Origin: G963663315 sp963668255
GTDB lineage: Bacteria; Pseudomonadota; Gammaproteobacteria; Arenicellales; Poriferihabitantaceae
Direction: 5' to 3'
NCBI GenBank assembly: GCA_965116595.1
Contig: OZ220708.1
Span: 930,001 to 994,000, forward strand
Length of the DNA stretch: 64,000 nt
The notes under the pieces are model-generated. The model did not search any database. It was given only the letters and a program-made list of their open reading frames with translations, and had not been told where the DNA came from. Positions 18,290-26,290 of the stretch are shown here, one piece after another. The stretch's first letter is position 1; every line of letters starts with the position of its first letter. Both the position numbers and the translations under genes were made by a program.

Positions 18290-19186
18290 TCAGACGGGTT
18301 CCCGACGCAATGCCTGACACAGGCAGTGCACTCCCCCTCCGCCGAGGGTGAACATCGACATGTCGGGAGCAAATACCTGATAACCCAGCGCACGCAATTT
18401 CTCGTTCAGCCCGACACTGCCCGACATCGACAATACCTTTTTGTTACCAAGAGCAACGAGATTGACACCAAGGTTTTTGGCTTCATTGAATCCCACATCG
18501 ACAAAATCAAAACCTTTCTTTTTCAGCCAATCGATCACCCATCCTTCAAGCGCATCCAGACAGGTCACCACGAGCTTCTCATCGAGTGGAACAACCAGAC
18601 CGTCCATGTGAACAAATAGCGCGGGAATCGGCGCCACTTCACAATCCCAGCCCTCGGCGCGAACAAATCCGGCAACCTGCTCAGCGCCTGACTGTTCCGA
18701 ACGCTCTTCGCAGTGACCAATCAAAACCGTACCGGGTTCGAGGATAACGAAGTCTCCGCCTTCAAAATGTCCGGCCGTGACAAATTTCCAGATCGGAATA
18801 TTATTCTGCTGATAAAACCGGATTGTGGTGACGTAATCCGCACGGCGGCATTTCAACTGCATGTGGCAAATCAACGCGCCCCACGGTGTCATCGCACTGG
18901 AATCCCGGGCGAAAAAATTCCTGTGTAATACCGGATCCGCCTCCAGATAGTGACAGGTAACGCCCGCTTCTTCCTCATAGATCCTCACCATTTCCCGATG
19001 CTGGCCAAGGGCAAGTTCCAAATCGAATTTGAAACCGGTTTTATGCATGTTCCTGAGCGTCCGCCCGATCAGCGGCCCGGCTTCAACCCACTTGAAATAA
19101 TCGGGTTTGCCCAGCAACACATCGGTCAGAACGCCATAGTCATTGTCGATACCCCAATAATCCGGAGAATTCTGTTTATTTGTCAT
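18290..19186 (-). CDS. DDAH/amidinotransferase-superfamily guanidine-modifying hydrolase
   Basis: 298 residues of the pentein fold (dimethylarginine dimethylaminohydrolase, arginine deiminase, amidinotransferase). Catalytic candidates: Glu/Asp of FEGGDFVIL, His of FVHMDGLVVPLD and the C-terminal Cys of GGGGVHCLCQALRREP. It is probably a DDAH-like enzyme converting methylarginine or a related guanidine to a ureido product, which the downstream carbamoylase could then split. First clear gene of a four-gene operon; exact substrate inferred. Confidence 0.82.
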   Translation of the reverse strand: MTNKQNSPDYWGIDNDYGVLTDVLLGKPDYFKWVEAGPLIGRTLRNMHKTGFKFDLELALGQHREMVRIYEEEAGVTCHYLEADPVLHRNFFARDSSAMTPWGALICHMQLKCRRADYVTTIRFYQQNNIPIWKFVTAGHFEGGDFVILEPGTVLIGHCEERSEQSGAEQVAGFVRAEGWDCEVAPIPALFVHMDGLVVPLDEKLVVTCLDALEGWVIDWLKKKGFDFVDVGFNEAKNLGVNLVALGNKKVLSMSGSVGLNEKLRALGYQVFAPDMSMFTLGGGGVHCLCQALRREPV

Positions 19187-19289
19187 TATTTTAAAAACCT
19201 GTAATTTCCAATTCAGTGAAAAATGAAACTCATCAGGAGGTCTGATCAGGCCACTGATAATACTCCATCGGCATCAGTGAGTCATTCTG

Positions 19290-19742
19290 TTATATAACTT
19301 GACTGACTATTACTTCGGCGCTATTGGTAACATTTATTTTGATATTGAAACTGTCAGCTACCGGCTGAGCGGGATGCAGCAGGTAATCGGGTTCACAGTT
19401 CACGAACAGGGACGAGGTTCGATCATTCAGCATCAATTCAATACACAGGATTTCCGCCCTTCTGCCCTCTTGCCAATTATCCCAGTGGAACACTGTCCCA
19501 GTGGAACACCCCCTGAACCGGGGCAACTTACTCTTCAACCTGAGCCCGGCTGAATCAAGTTTTCGAAGAAGAGGATCCATTTCAACACCGTCCGGGGGCC
19601 AGTCTTCGAACGTGAGAATCAATCCCATTGCTTTGGAACCACCTGGCTCCAATCCGGGAAGGGTTTCATCGGCTAGAGGACCGAAAGAGTAGAACGCAGA
19701 CAGTGCAATGACGATGACGAGAATCAGGTTCATCCCTGACAT
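19290..19742 (-). CDS. hypothetical secreted protein
   Basis: 150 residues, unrecognised. Starts with a hydrophobic segment (MNLILVIVIALSAFYSFGPLADE), a likely signal peptide or anchor. The mature part has three Cys residues and ends with a beta-rich stretch. It lies 104 nt upstream of the DDAH-like gene on the same strand. No overlapping better candidate exists, but lack of a recognised family keeps confidence moderate. Confidence 0.5.
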   Translation of the reverse strand: MSGMNLILVIVIALSAFYSFGPLADETLPGLEPGGSKAMGLILTFEDWPPDGVEMDPLLRKLDSAGLRLKSKLPRFRGCSTGTVFHWDNWQEGRRAEILCIELMLNDRTSSLFVNCEPDYLLHPAQPVADSFNIKINVTNSAEVIVSQVI

Positions 19743-20212
19743 TGTATATTATCTCCATTTCATCGCCAAATCATAGACAATTTTCAATATCTGCGATAGG
19801 GCCAAGGAATCAGTAGAGGTTGTCATTCGTGTATGTGTTCAGTCATGCGCTGACAGAATCAAGTGATCACGAAACCCGAACAGAACCCGTGATTTCACAC
19901 TGGAAAATGATAAAATGACCTTGCCGAACTGTGCTGATGTCTAATAAACGCAGGCTATGGGTTAAAGTATCAGGAATAACGTGTTATACGCGTAGCTTGA
20001 TTTCTCTGTATTGATGCTGTAAAAGTGTTGTTATAGCCGGGAGTAAAATTCAACTGCTTTTAACTGCTTTTAACTGCTTTTAACTGCTTTTAACTGCTTT
20101 TACATGTTAAATACACCATGTAAGCATGGTAAATTTAGCATAGAACAGCATGTAGCGATACGATAACGTGTTAATTCGATACATTAAGTTTTTAAAACCA
20201 TCAGATTGATTT
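19743..20212. other. intergenic region with tandem repeats, no gene seen
   Basis: About 470 nt, A+T-rich, between the secreted protein gene (-) and the betaine transporter operon (+). No convincing reading frame. It contains the 10-bp tandem repeat at 20051-20100 and, just after it, several CATG-centred inverted pieces. It should hold the divergent promoters. Confidence 0.6.
20051..20100 (+). repeat. 10-bp tandem repeat, five copies
   Basis: Five head-to-tail copies of TAACTGCTTT (the first begins CA). The 10-bp period puts every copy on nearly the same face of the helix, as for binding-site arrays or a slippage-prone promoter spacer. It lies about 260-310 nt upstream of the substrate-binding protein of the betaine transporter. 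Confidence 0.9.
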
Positions 20213-20347
20213 ATGGCAGCAGCATCTGAAACAACTGGCCATGAATCAACTGAACACAATAAAAAGATGGTAATCGGACAGGTGGCCCTGGTATTTTCAT
20301 TACCAGTCTGGATTTTTAAATCAAAATTATTTACCCAATTTTACTAA
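20213..20347 (+). CDS. small ORF (44 residues), possible membrane leader peptide
   Basis: ATG to TAA, 44 codons, ending 13 nt before the substrate-binding protein gene on the same strand. The N-half is polar with His/Glu/Lys; the C-half has one hydrophobic segment (MVIGQVALVFSLPVWIFKS) fit for a membrane helix. No good ribosome site is visible. It may be a real small subunit, a leader peptide or chance. Confidence 0.35.
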   Translation: MAAASETTGHESTEHNKKMVIGQVALVFSLPVWIFKSKLFTQFY

Positions 20348-20360
20348 CGGGAGTGCAGAA

Positions 20361-21317
20361 ATGAGAAAATTGAACAAAAAGCTCGTCGGAGCGCTGATTG
20401 CCAGCGCGATGGGAGTGAGCGGTACAGCCCAGGCGGCAGATATCGTTATCGGCGTGCCAAACTGGCCTACCGTGGCCATGACTGCGGATGTCCTGAAGGT
20501 GGTCATCGAAGACAACTTTGGGCTCGAAGTGGAATTGCAGAACGGCACCAACCCGATCATATTCGAAGCAATGGACAGTGGCTCCATGCATGTGCATCCG
20601 GAGGTCTGGATGCCCAATCAGGTCAACCTGAACAATACCTACGTCAAGGAAAAAGGCACGGTAGTCATGAATCCGAATTATGTGGGTGGCCCTCAGGCGA
20701 TGTGTGTGACTACTGGAACAGCAGAGAGCACCGGTATCAAGGCGCTGTCCGAACTGGCTGACCCGGAAATGGCCACCAACTTCGACAAGGACGGCAACGG
20801 CATGGGCGATATCTGGATTGGCGCTCCTGGCTGGGCTTCAACCAATATCGAGAAAATCCGCGCAAAAAGCTATGGCTACGATGCTACCATGGACCTTCGG
20901 GAAATGGACGAAACCCTGGCTTTGGCTGAAGTGGATGCCGCGATCGCAAAAGGGGAGAATATCGTATTTTTCTGCTATAAGCCGCATCACATGTTTACAC
21001 TGTATGATCTGGTGATTCTGGAGGAACCTGCGGCTGACGATTCGCAGTGGACGCTCATTCAGCCAACCGATGATCCGGACTGGCTGGAAAAATCCAGCGC
21101 CCCCACAGCCTGGCCGGTGGCCCAGTTGCATATTCACTACGCGGCAGTCTTGAATGACACTCATCCTGAGGTGGCGTCATTGTTGTCAAACGTGGCTCTG
21201 GATGGAGATTCGCTGTCCGACTGGGCTTACGCGATTATTGTAGACAAGGTGGATAACGCCGAGTATGCGAAACAGTGGGTGATGGATAACGCCGATCTTG
21301 TGAATTCATGGTTATAG
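20361..21317 (+). CDS. proX: glycine betaine/proline ABC transporter substrate-binding protein
   Basis: OpuAC/ProX-type periplasmic binding protein, 318 residues. A signal peptide (KKLVGALIASAMGVSGTAQA-A) precedes the mature start ADIVIGVPNWPTVAMTADVL. Trp-rich segments (PEVWMP, GAPGWAS) fit the aromatic box that cages quaternary ammonium groups. GGGAG lies 6 nt before the ATG. First main gene of an osmolyte-uptake operon; taken-up betaine could feed the Rieske/Sox route at the left of the window. Confidence 0.92.
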   Translation: MRKLNKKLVGALIASAMGVSGTAQAADIVIGVPNWPTVAMTADVLKVVIEDNFGLEVELQNGTNPIIFEAMDSGSMHVHPEVWMPNQVNLNNTYVKEKGTVVMNPNYVGGPQAMCVTTGTAESTGIKALSELADPEMATNFDKDGNGMGDIWIGAPGWASTNIEKIRAKSYGYDATMDLREMDETLALAEVDAAIAKGENIVFFCYKPHHMFTLYDLVILEEPAADDSQWTLIQPTDDPDWLEKSSAPTAWPVAQLHIHYAAVLNDTHPEVASLLSNVALDGDSLSDWAYAIIVDKVDNAEYAKQWVMDNADLVNSWL

Positions 21318-21416
21318 TCAACCGCCACAGGTTGGTTTGAATCGACGGGTGACACAATCATATGTGTCGCCCGTTTTTCTTGGTGGACAACCAGACTTAT
21401 CATTGAGGGACATACC

Positions 21417-22472
21417 GTGAAAGACGTGAACAAACCAGTCATATTTCTTGATGATGTATGGAAGATATTCGGTGATCGTGCCGATGAGGCCATGCAAGCC
21501 GTGAAAGATGAAGGGTTATCAAAACCTGAAGTGCTTGAACAGTATGGCTGTGTAATCGGGGTCGCAAAGTGTACGTTCGAAGTCAATTACGGTGAGATTT
21601 TCTGTGTAATGGGGTTGTCGGGATCCGGCAAATCAACCATGGTGAGACATCTTAACCGACTGCTCGAACCGACCTCCGGCCAGATCAATGTGCTCGGCAA
21701 GGACATGATGTCACTGAATGAAACCGAACTGCGTAAAATGAGGGCGGCGCATATCGGTATGGTGTTTCAGCACATGGCGCTGTTCCCGCACCGTACAGTT
21801 CGCGATAACGTCGCGTTTCCGCTGCAAGTGCAGGGAGAACCGAAGTCCAGACGCTGGGAAGAATCCCAGCGTTGTCTCAGTATGGTCAACCTGGATGGAT
21901 ATGAAGACCGTTACCCGAGGGAACTGTCAGGAGGCATGCAACAGCGCGTCGGTCTGGCCCGGGCATTGGCTTCTGACCCGGAAGTTTTGTTGATGGACGA
22001 ACCGTTTTCGGCGCTGGACCCGCTGATTCGGCGCCAGTTACAGGAGCAGTTCATGGCGTTATCTGCCGAACTCGGCAAAACAACGGTCTTTATTACCCAT
22101 GACCTGGATGAAGCCATCCGAATAGGTAACCGGATCGCAATCATGAAGGATGGCGTGATCGTCCAGATTGGAACCCCGGAAGAAATAGTGACCAATCCGA
22201 TTGATGATTATGTAACCGATTTCGTCGAAGGCATTTCCACTCTGAAATTGATTTTCGCCCACACGATCATGGTGAAAATGGATGAATATCAAACCGAGCG
22301 GGGAGATGATTTGTCGAAGTCACCGAGAACGTCCCATGACACCGATCTTTCCGGATTGATAGACCTGTCCGCGACTACCGATCAACCCATCATAATTACA
22401 GATGACGGAAAAGATGTCGGAGTGGTCAACAAAACAACGCTTCTCAAAGGCATAAAAGGGGGTGACAACTGA
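21417..22472 (+). CDS. proV: glycine betaine/proline ABC transporter ATP-binding protein
   Basis: 351 residues. Walker A GLSGSGKSTM, ABC signature LSGGMQQRVGLARALA, Walker B VLLMDEPFSALDP, switch His in FITHDLDEA. The C-terminal tail after about residue 275 corresponds to the regulatory region of this family, ending in a short CBS-like piece (DDGKDVGVVNKTTLLKGI). The start is GTG at 21417 after GAGG. The stop overlaps the next ATG (TGATG). Confidence 0.92.
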   Translation: MKDVNKPVIFLDDVWKIFGDRADEAMQAVKDEGLSKPEVLEQYGCVIGVAKCTFEVNYGEIFCVMGLSGSGKSTMVRHLNRLLEPTSGQINVLGKDMMSLNETELRKMRAAHIGMVFQHMALFPHRTVRDNVAFPLQVQGEPKSRRWEESQRCLSMVNLDGYEDRYPRELSGGMQQRVGLARALASDPEVLLMDEPFSALDPLIRRQLQEQFMALSAELGKTTVFITHDLDEAIRIGNRIAIMKDGVIVQIGTPEEIVTNPIDDYVTDFVEGISTLKLIFAHTIMVKMDEYQTERGDDLSKSPRTSHDTDLSGLIDLSATTDQPIIITDDGKDVGVVNKTTLLKGIKGGDN

Positions 22473-24016
22473 TGAAAGAAACCGGAATTGTGCCTGAGGC
22501 AAGTACACTTGGGAGTTCGGTAAGGGATTTTGTCGGAACCAGTGAATCCTATTATGAAAAGGAGTTTGACAAGATCCAGTCTGCCACGAAATTTCCGTGG
22601 AGCTGGAATACGATGGCTGCTGTAGCCGGCCCTTTCTGGGGATCGGCGAGAGGACTGTGGGGTTATTTCTGGACTTTCATGGTACTCGAAATTCTCGCTC
22701 TTGTGCAGATTGGTAAAGGGTTGTGGGGCCAGCTTGGGGCGGAAAAACTGGCCAGGGCTGAAAAACTGACCGCAAAATATACCGAAACAATAGCGCAGGC
22801 GGATGTCGCACAGGCGGCAGGGGAAGCCGGCGCAGCGGCCATTTATACGCGCGCTGAAAACCTGAAAAAAGTGATTGACCGCCTGATTGACGAAGCCGCC
22901 GCAGCCTCGGCAGGGGCACTGGGTTATCTGCTGGCCGGCATCGCGTTGTTTATTATTTTCCGGGTGGTTCAGGGTTTTTACGCGAATCTCAGATACGAGC
23001 AACAATATCTGGTCTGGCGGGCAGAGCCGAAAACCACTCAGTCCGGTTTTCATTGGTCCTGGGCAGGGTTTGGCGGGTTGCTTTGGCTGGCGATCGTTCC
23101 CCTGACCCTGTACAAGTTTACGGTCGGCAAAATAGCTCCCGCCCTGACCCCCTGGGTGGGGCTGTTTCCGGTCGAGAAAAAACAATACTTTTCACCGATC
23201 TCCACCTGGATGGATGATGGATTTGACGATATTTCCCTGAAATTCGGTGACGTTTTCGATGGCGTGGTCGTGACTATAAGAGCCGTACTGGATGGTCTTG
23301 AAACGGTATTTGTCGATACTCCCTGGCCAGTCGTAATGACCGTCATACTGGTTACCGCATGGCGCCTGGCTGGCCCCCGGGTCGCCATATTTTCTGCGGC
23401 TTCGCTGGCTTATCTCGGTCTGTGCGGTTTGTGGGAGACCAGTATGATAACGGTGGCGCTATTGGGGGCAGCCGCCTTTTTATGCCTGTTGATCGGCATT
23501 CCTCTCGGCATCTGGTTCGGCAAGAGCCAGCGCGCTTACAATGCCGCCCTTCCGGTTCTGGATTTCATGCAGACCATGCCGGCATTCGTGTATCTGATTC
23601 CGATTATCGCTTTCTTCGGTACCGGCAAGCCGCCCGGCGTACTGGCAACCCTGATTTTTGGTATGCCGCCCGTAGTCAGGCTGACTGCTCTTGGCATGCG
23701 CGGTGTACCGGAAAACACCAAGGAAGCCGCAATCGCATTCGGCGCTACCAAGTGGGAACTGATGAAGGATGTTGAAATTCCCCTGGCGATGCCATCCATC
23801 ATGACCGGAATCAACCAAACCATATTGATGTGTTTGTCGATGGTGGTGATCGCGTCATTGATTGGCGCCAAGGGTCTCGGTCAGGACGTACTGATTGCAC
23901 TGCAATATGCGGCCAAGGGACAGGGAATGCTGGCGGGTCTGGCGATTCTGTTTGTCGCCATGGTGATTGATCGCATCATCCAGGGGCATTATCGCCGATC
24001 TACCCAGGGACATTGA
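22472..24016 (+). CDS. proW: glycine betaine/proline ABC transporter permease with long N-terminal extension
   Basis: 514 residues. The C-terminal 270 or so are the usual ProW permease core, with the EAA loop ENTKEAAIAFGATKWELMKD-(V)EIPLAMPSIM that docks on the ATPase. The first about 245 residues add extra hydrophobic segments and an Ala/Glu-rich, probably coiled stretch (about residues 90-150) not present in the classic 350-residue ProW. ATG overlaps the proV stop. Inner membrane. Confidence 0.9.
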   Translation: MKETGIVPEASTLGSSVRDFVGTSESYYEKEFDKIQSATKFPWSWNTMAAVAGPFWGSARGLWGYFWTFMVLEILALVQIGKGLWGQLGAEKLARAEKLTAKYTETIAQADVAQAAGEAGAAAIYTRAENLKKVIDRLIDEAAAASAGALGYLLAGIALFIIFRVVQGFYANLRYEQQYLVWRAEPKTTQSGFHWSWAGFGGLLWLAIVPLTLYKFTVGKIAPALTPWVGLFPVEKKQYFSPISTWMDDGFDDISLKFGDVFDGVVVTIRAVLDGLETVFVDTPWPVVMTVILVTAWRLAGPRVAIFSAASLAYLGLCGLWETSMITVALLGAAAFLCLLIGIPLGIWFGKSQRAYNAALPVLDFMQTMPAFVYLIPIIAFFGTGKPPGVLATLIFGMPPVVRLTALGMRGVPENTKEAAIAFGATKWELMKDVEIPLAMPSIMTGINQTILMCLSMVVIASLIGAKGLGQDVLIALQYAAKGQGMLAGLAILFVAMVIDRIIQGHYRRSTQGH

Positions 24017-24049
24017 TCCGGGTTGAACAGGTGATTGTGGATGAACGGA

Positions 24050-24085
24050 CAACCACGGAGGGTTGCCCCTGCGGGTATGGCTGGT
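24050..24085 (-). repeat. short interspersed inverted-repeat element, copy 3
   Basis: Reverse-oriented relative of the element at 15296-15331, sharing the core GAGGGTTGCCCCTGC (read on +). It sits directly after proW and beside a copy of the other repeat (24101-24128), so this gap has collected two kinds of intergenic element. Confidence 0.5.
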
Positions 24086-24100
24086 CCGTGTGCACCAGTT

Positions 24101-24128
24101 GTGGATTCCCGCTTCCGCGGGAAAGACG
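24101..24128. repeat. interspersed palindromic repeat, copy B
   Basis: Identical over 28 bp to 8574-8601, with the hairpin CCCGC-TTCC-GCGGG. Lies just past proW (+) and before the convergent small membrane protein gene; may serve as a transcription terminator for both. Confidence 0.7.
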
Positions 24129-24139
24129 GGTGGGAGTGG

Positions 24140-24319
24140 CTACACGGAAGAAATCAGAAAAACCACAAAAAGCGCCACCAACCCGACTGGTATCAGCACT
24201 CCGACCCAGTCTTTGGGCGCATTCCTGTTCTGTTCCAGTTGAGGTTTGATCCGAGGCAGAAACCAGAACAACAGCACTACCATAAGAATACCAATTACCA
24301 CTTTTTCCCAAGTGTCCAT
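24140..24319 (-). CDS. 59-residue small membrane protein
   Basis: Reads MDTWEKVVIGILMVVLLFWF, then a short basic/acidic loop (RIKPQLEQNRNAPKDW), then a second hydrophobic segment ending LISSV. Two membrane helices with a charged hairpin between; the helix-loop-helix pattern and the APKDW motif look like a conserved small proteobacterial membrane protein, though this is from memory. ATG at 24319, AGG about 12 nt upstream. Function unknown. Confidence 0.7.
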   Translation of the reverse strand: MDTWEKVVIGILMVVLLFWFLPRIKPQLEQNRNAPKDWVGVLIPVGLVALFVVFLISSV

Positions 24320-24341
24320 TTTCTGATTACCTGATGATTTT

Positions 24342-24464
24342 TCAGAAAGCTGGAAGGCGGGTCACTGCGGGCGGCAGTGCGGCGACCTTGCCTGCACGGG
24401 TTTGAACACGATACGTTCCCCAGTGGCTGGAGGTCAGTGGCAAGGATTCAAATTCTTTCATCAT
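24342..24464 (-). pseudogene. N-terminal fragment of a molybdopterin S/N-oxide reductase
   Basis: A 40-codon frame. Its first 30 residues (LPLTSSHWGTYRVQTRAGKV) match the start of BisC/DMSO/TMAO-reductase-like enzymes, whose conserved opening is TSSHWG-YRV-...-G-V-AL. The match ends at about residue 30; the next residues lose similarity and the frame stops. No downstream part of such an enzyme exists here: 22 nt later the small membrane protein begins. Reads as a leftover of a deleted gene. Confidence 0.55.
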
Positions 24465-24595
24465 CCGGAAATATTACCATTTTGATACCCGGCTTTCATT
24501 ACTTTATGAAATACGAATATGACACTGCAGGAATTGGTGAATTTCCTGTTAAGTAGTATGATTGGTGTTCTCGGTATCAGATTGAGGAAAGGGTT

Positions 24596-24895
24596 TTGAA
24601 AGCACTGGCAGATATTTGTATTATTCCGATCGGAGTCGGGGTATCGGTTTCCGGGTACGTGGTGGCTTGTCAGGAGATTTTTGACGAAACCGGTCTTGAT
24701 ACCCGATTACACGCATACGGAACCAATGTTGAAGGCGAATGGGATGATGTGATGGCGGCATTGAAACGATGCCATGAAAGGATTCATGAAATGGGCGCAC
24801 CCCGGATCAATACAAGCATACGACTGGGAACCCGGGTTGATCGTGAGCAGTCGATGCAGGACAAGATTGACAGTGTAATTAATAAGATGAAATAG
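24596..24895 (+). CDS. MTH1187-family (DUF77) thiamine-binding-type protein
   Basis: 99 residues matching the whole small family: a beta strand with ADICIIPIGVG, SGYVVACQEIF, HAYGTNVEGEWDDVMAALKRCHE and RINTSIRLGTRVD. Family members bind thiamine or a similar ligand as a ferredoxin-like dimer. TTG start at 24596 after GAGGAAAGGG. Followed 7 nt later by a DoxX-like gene. Confidence 0.85.
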   Translation: MKALADICIIPIGVGVSVSGYVVACQEIFDETGLDTRLHAYGTNVEGEWDDVMAALKRCHERIHEMGAPRINTSIRLGTRVDREQSMQDKIDSVINKMK

Positions 24896-24902
24896 CGAAA
24901 AA

Positions 24903-25400
24903 ATGAAGAAACATATAATTGCAATAGCAAGCTGGGCCATGGCAATCTGGATGTGCAAGGTGTTCTTGTTCTCAATTCCCTACAAATTTACCGGCCACCC
25001 CGATACCCAGCATATATTCGGCACCATAGGCGACTGGATGTCAGGGATTCTGGGTGAAAGCCTGGGTTTGCTGTTTGCCAGTTTCGGCCCTTATGCCGTG
25101 GGCAGTTTCGAGATGTTGACATCACTGGTATTGCTGCTCCCCGGATTGATCTGGCTGCTTGCTATAATCGGTGTTGGTAACGTTGGGGGAAATCCAGTCA
25201 GGGCAAAAATTCACCGCATTGGCGGTGCGATGGCCGCTCTGGTCATGGCAGGCGCGGTATTCTTTCACTTGGCCACGCCGCTGGGCATTGTAGTTCTGCA
25301 TGAAGGTAAATCCGATGGCGGATCCCTGTTCTACGCAGCGCTTTCCATTCTGGTAATGGGTGTTGTGATGTTCTTCATAAACGGGAAGCCAGCCCGGTAA
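24903..25400 (+). CDS. DoxX-like integral membrane protein
   Basis: 165 residues with about four hydrophobic helices. The N-terminal segment (FLFSIPYKFTGHPDTQHIFG) is typical of DoxX-like small membrane proteins, often linked to redox or thiol homeostasis without a firm activity. Seven nt after the DUF77 gene, so probably cotranscribed. Confidence 0.75.
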   Translation: MKKHIIAIASWAMAIWMCKVFLFSIPYKFTGHPDTQHIFGTIGDWMSGILGESLGLLFASFGPYAVGSFEMLTSLVLLLPGLIWLLAIIGVGNVGGNPVRAKIHRIGGAMAALVMAGAVFFHLATPLGIVVLHEGKSDGGSLFYAALSILVMGVVMFFINGKPAR

Positions 25401-25453
25401 TGCCTGCAGAAAACCGGATATCCTTTTTCTGGCATTAACTTCGGTACAAATTT

Positions 25454-26290
25454 GTGAAGATTACCGCCGTAATGGTGGCAACCTACATTATCGACTGTTG
25501 TCTTATAGGGACAAAACCCTGTAAATATTTTCAGCTTAACTCTCCCTGGTTTAACGAGAACAAGGGAGTGTTTTCGAAAATGGATTTGGACAGATTGATT
25601 CCCGAACGCTGGCGGCTGGAGCAAAATTATGACGATGGCGTGTCGGACCCCGCATCGTTTCCGGTATTTCTGAAACCCGAATGGAGCGAAAACGCGAAAG
25701 GAGTCTATCGAGCGGACAACCCGGAAGAGTTACGGTTGATTCGACAGAAAATCTCCACATCGACGGTGCCCTATCTGCTGCAACGAGGAGCAAGCCACAA
25801 GCGGGAGTTCGAGATATTCTGTTTGCGGGATTACCGGAACAAAAACCGGTTTTCGGTGTTTTCGATTACTGAAACAATTAATCGCAAGGAACCAAACCCG
25901 ATAAACAGTATCAATAACCCGGATACGCACTATCGGGATCTGACAGATCAATTCACCGAAGAGCAGAAAAAGGCCGTGTATAGCATACTGAATCAGATTG
26001 GCTCGTTCGCGATATCACGACTGAGTGTTCGCGCTGATTCGCCGGAACAACTGGTCGCCGGGAACTTCCAGGTAATTGAGCTGAATCTGTTTACACCAAT
26101 GCCGATTCATATGCTGGACCCAAGGTATAAAATCAGGGATTTATGGAAAATGATTCGTCGATACATGATGTTTCTTGCACGCCTGACCCGGGTACGGGAA
26201 ATGCATCTTGTGGAAAAACCGGTTTATACCCGAATCATGTCCTACAACCGGAAAAGCATTTTCGCCAAATTTACCAGGGGAAAAATATGA
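25454..26290 (+). CDS. ATP-grasp family ligase-like protein (first of a pair)
   Basis: About 278 residues. The ATP-grasp core is visible as FPVFLKPEWSENAKGVYRAD (nucleotide-binding Lys and flexible loop), YLLQRGASHKREFEIF, and a metal-binding FQVIELNLFTPMPIH near the end. Such enzymes join a carboxylate to an amine via an acyl-phosphate. The start is uncertain: GTG 25454 or ATG 25472; the recognisable part begins around KYFQLNSPWFNENKG. The stop overlaps the start of the second ATP-grasp gene. Substrates unknown. Confidence 0.7.
   Translation: MKITAVMVATYIIDCCLIGTKPCKYFQLNSPWFNENKGVFSKMDLDRLIPERWRLEQNYDDGVSDPASFPVFLKPEWSENAKGVYRADNPEELRLIRQKISTSTVPYLLQRGASHKREFEIFCLRDYRNKNRFSVFSITETINRKEPNPINSINNPDTHYRDLTDQFTEEQKKAVYSILNQIGSFAISRLSVRADSPEQLVAGNFQVIELNLFTPMPIHMLDPRYKIRDLWKMIRRYMMFLARLTRVREMHLVEKPVYTRIMSYNRKSIFAKFTRGKI

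Noticed and set aside
22382..23185. 267-codon frame on - strand
   Set aside because: Antisense to the betaine permease; composition is not protein-like.
24470..24595. TPP riboswitch before the thiamine-binding-type gene
   Set aside because: None of the conserved TPP-box sequence is present.
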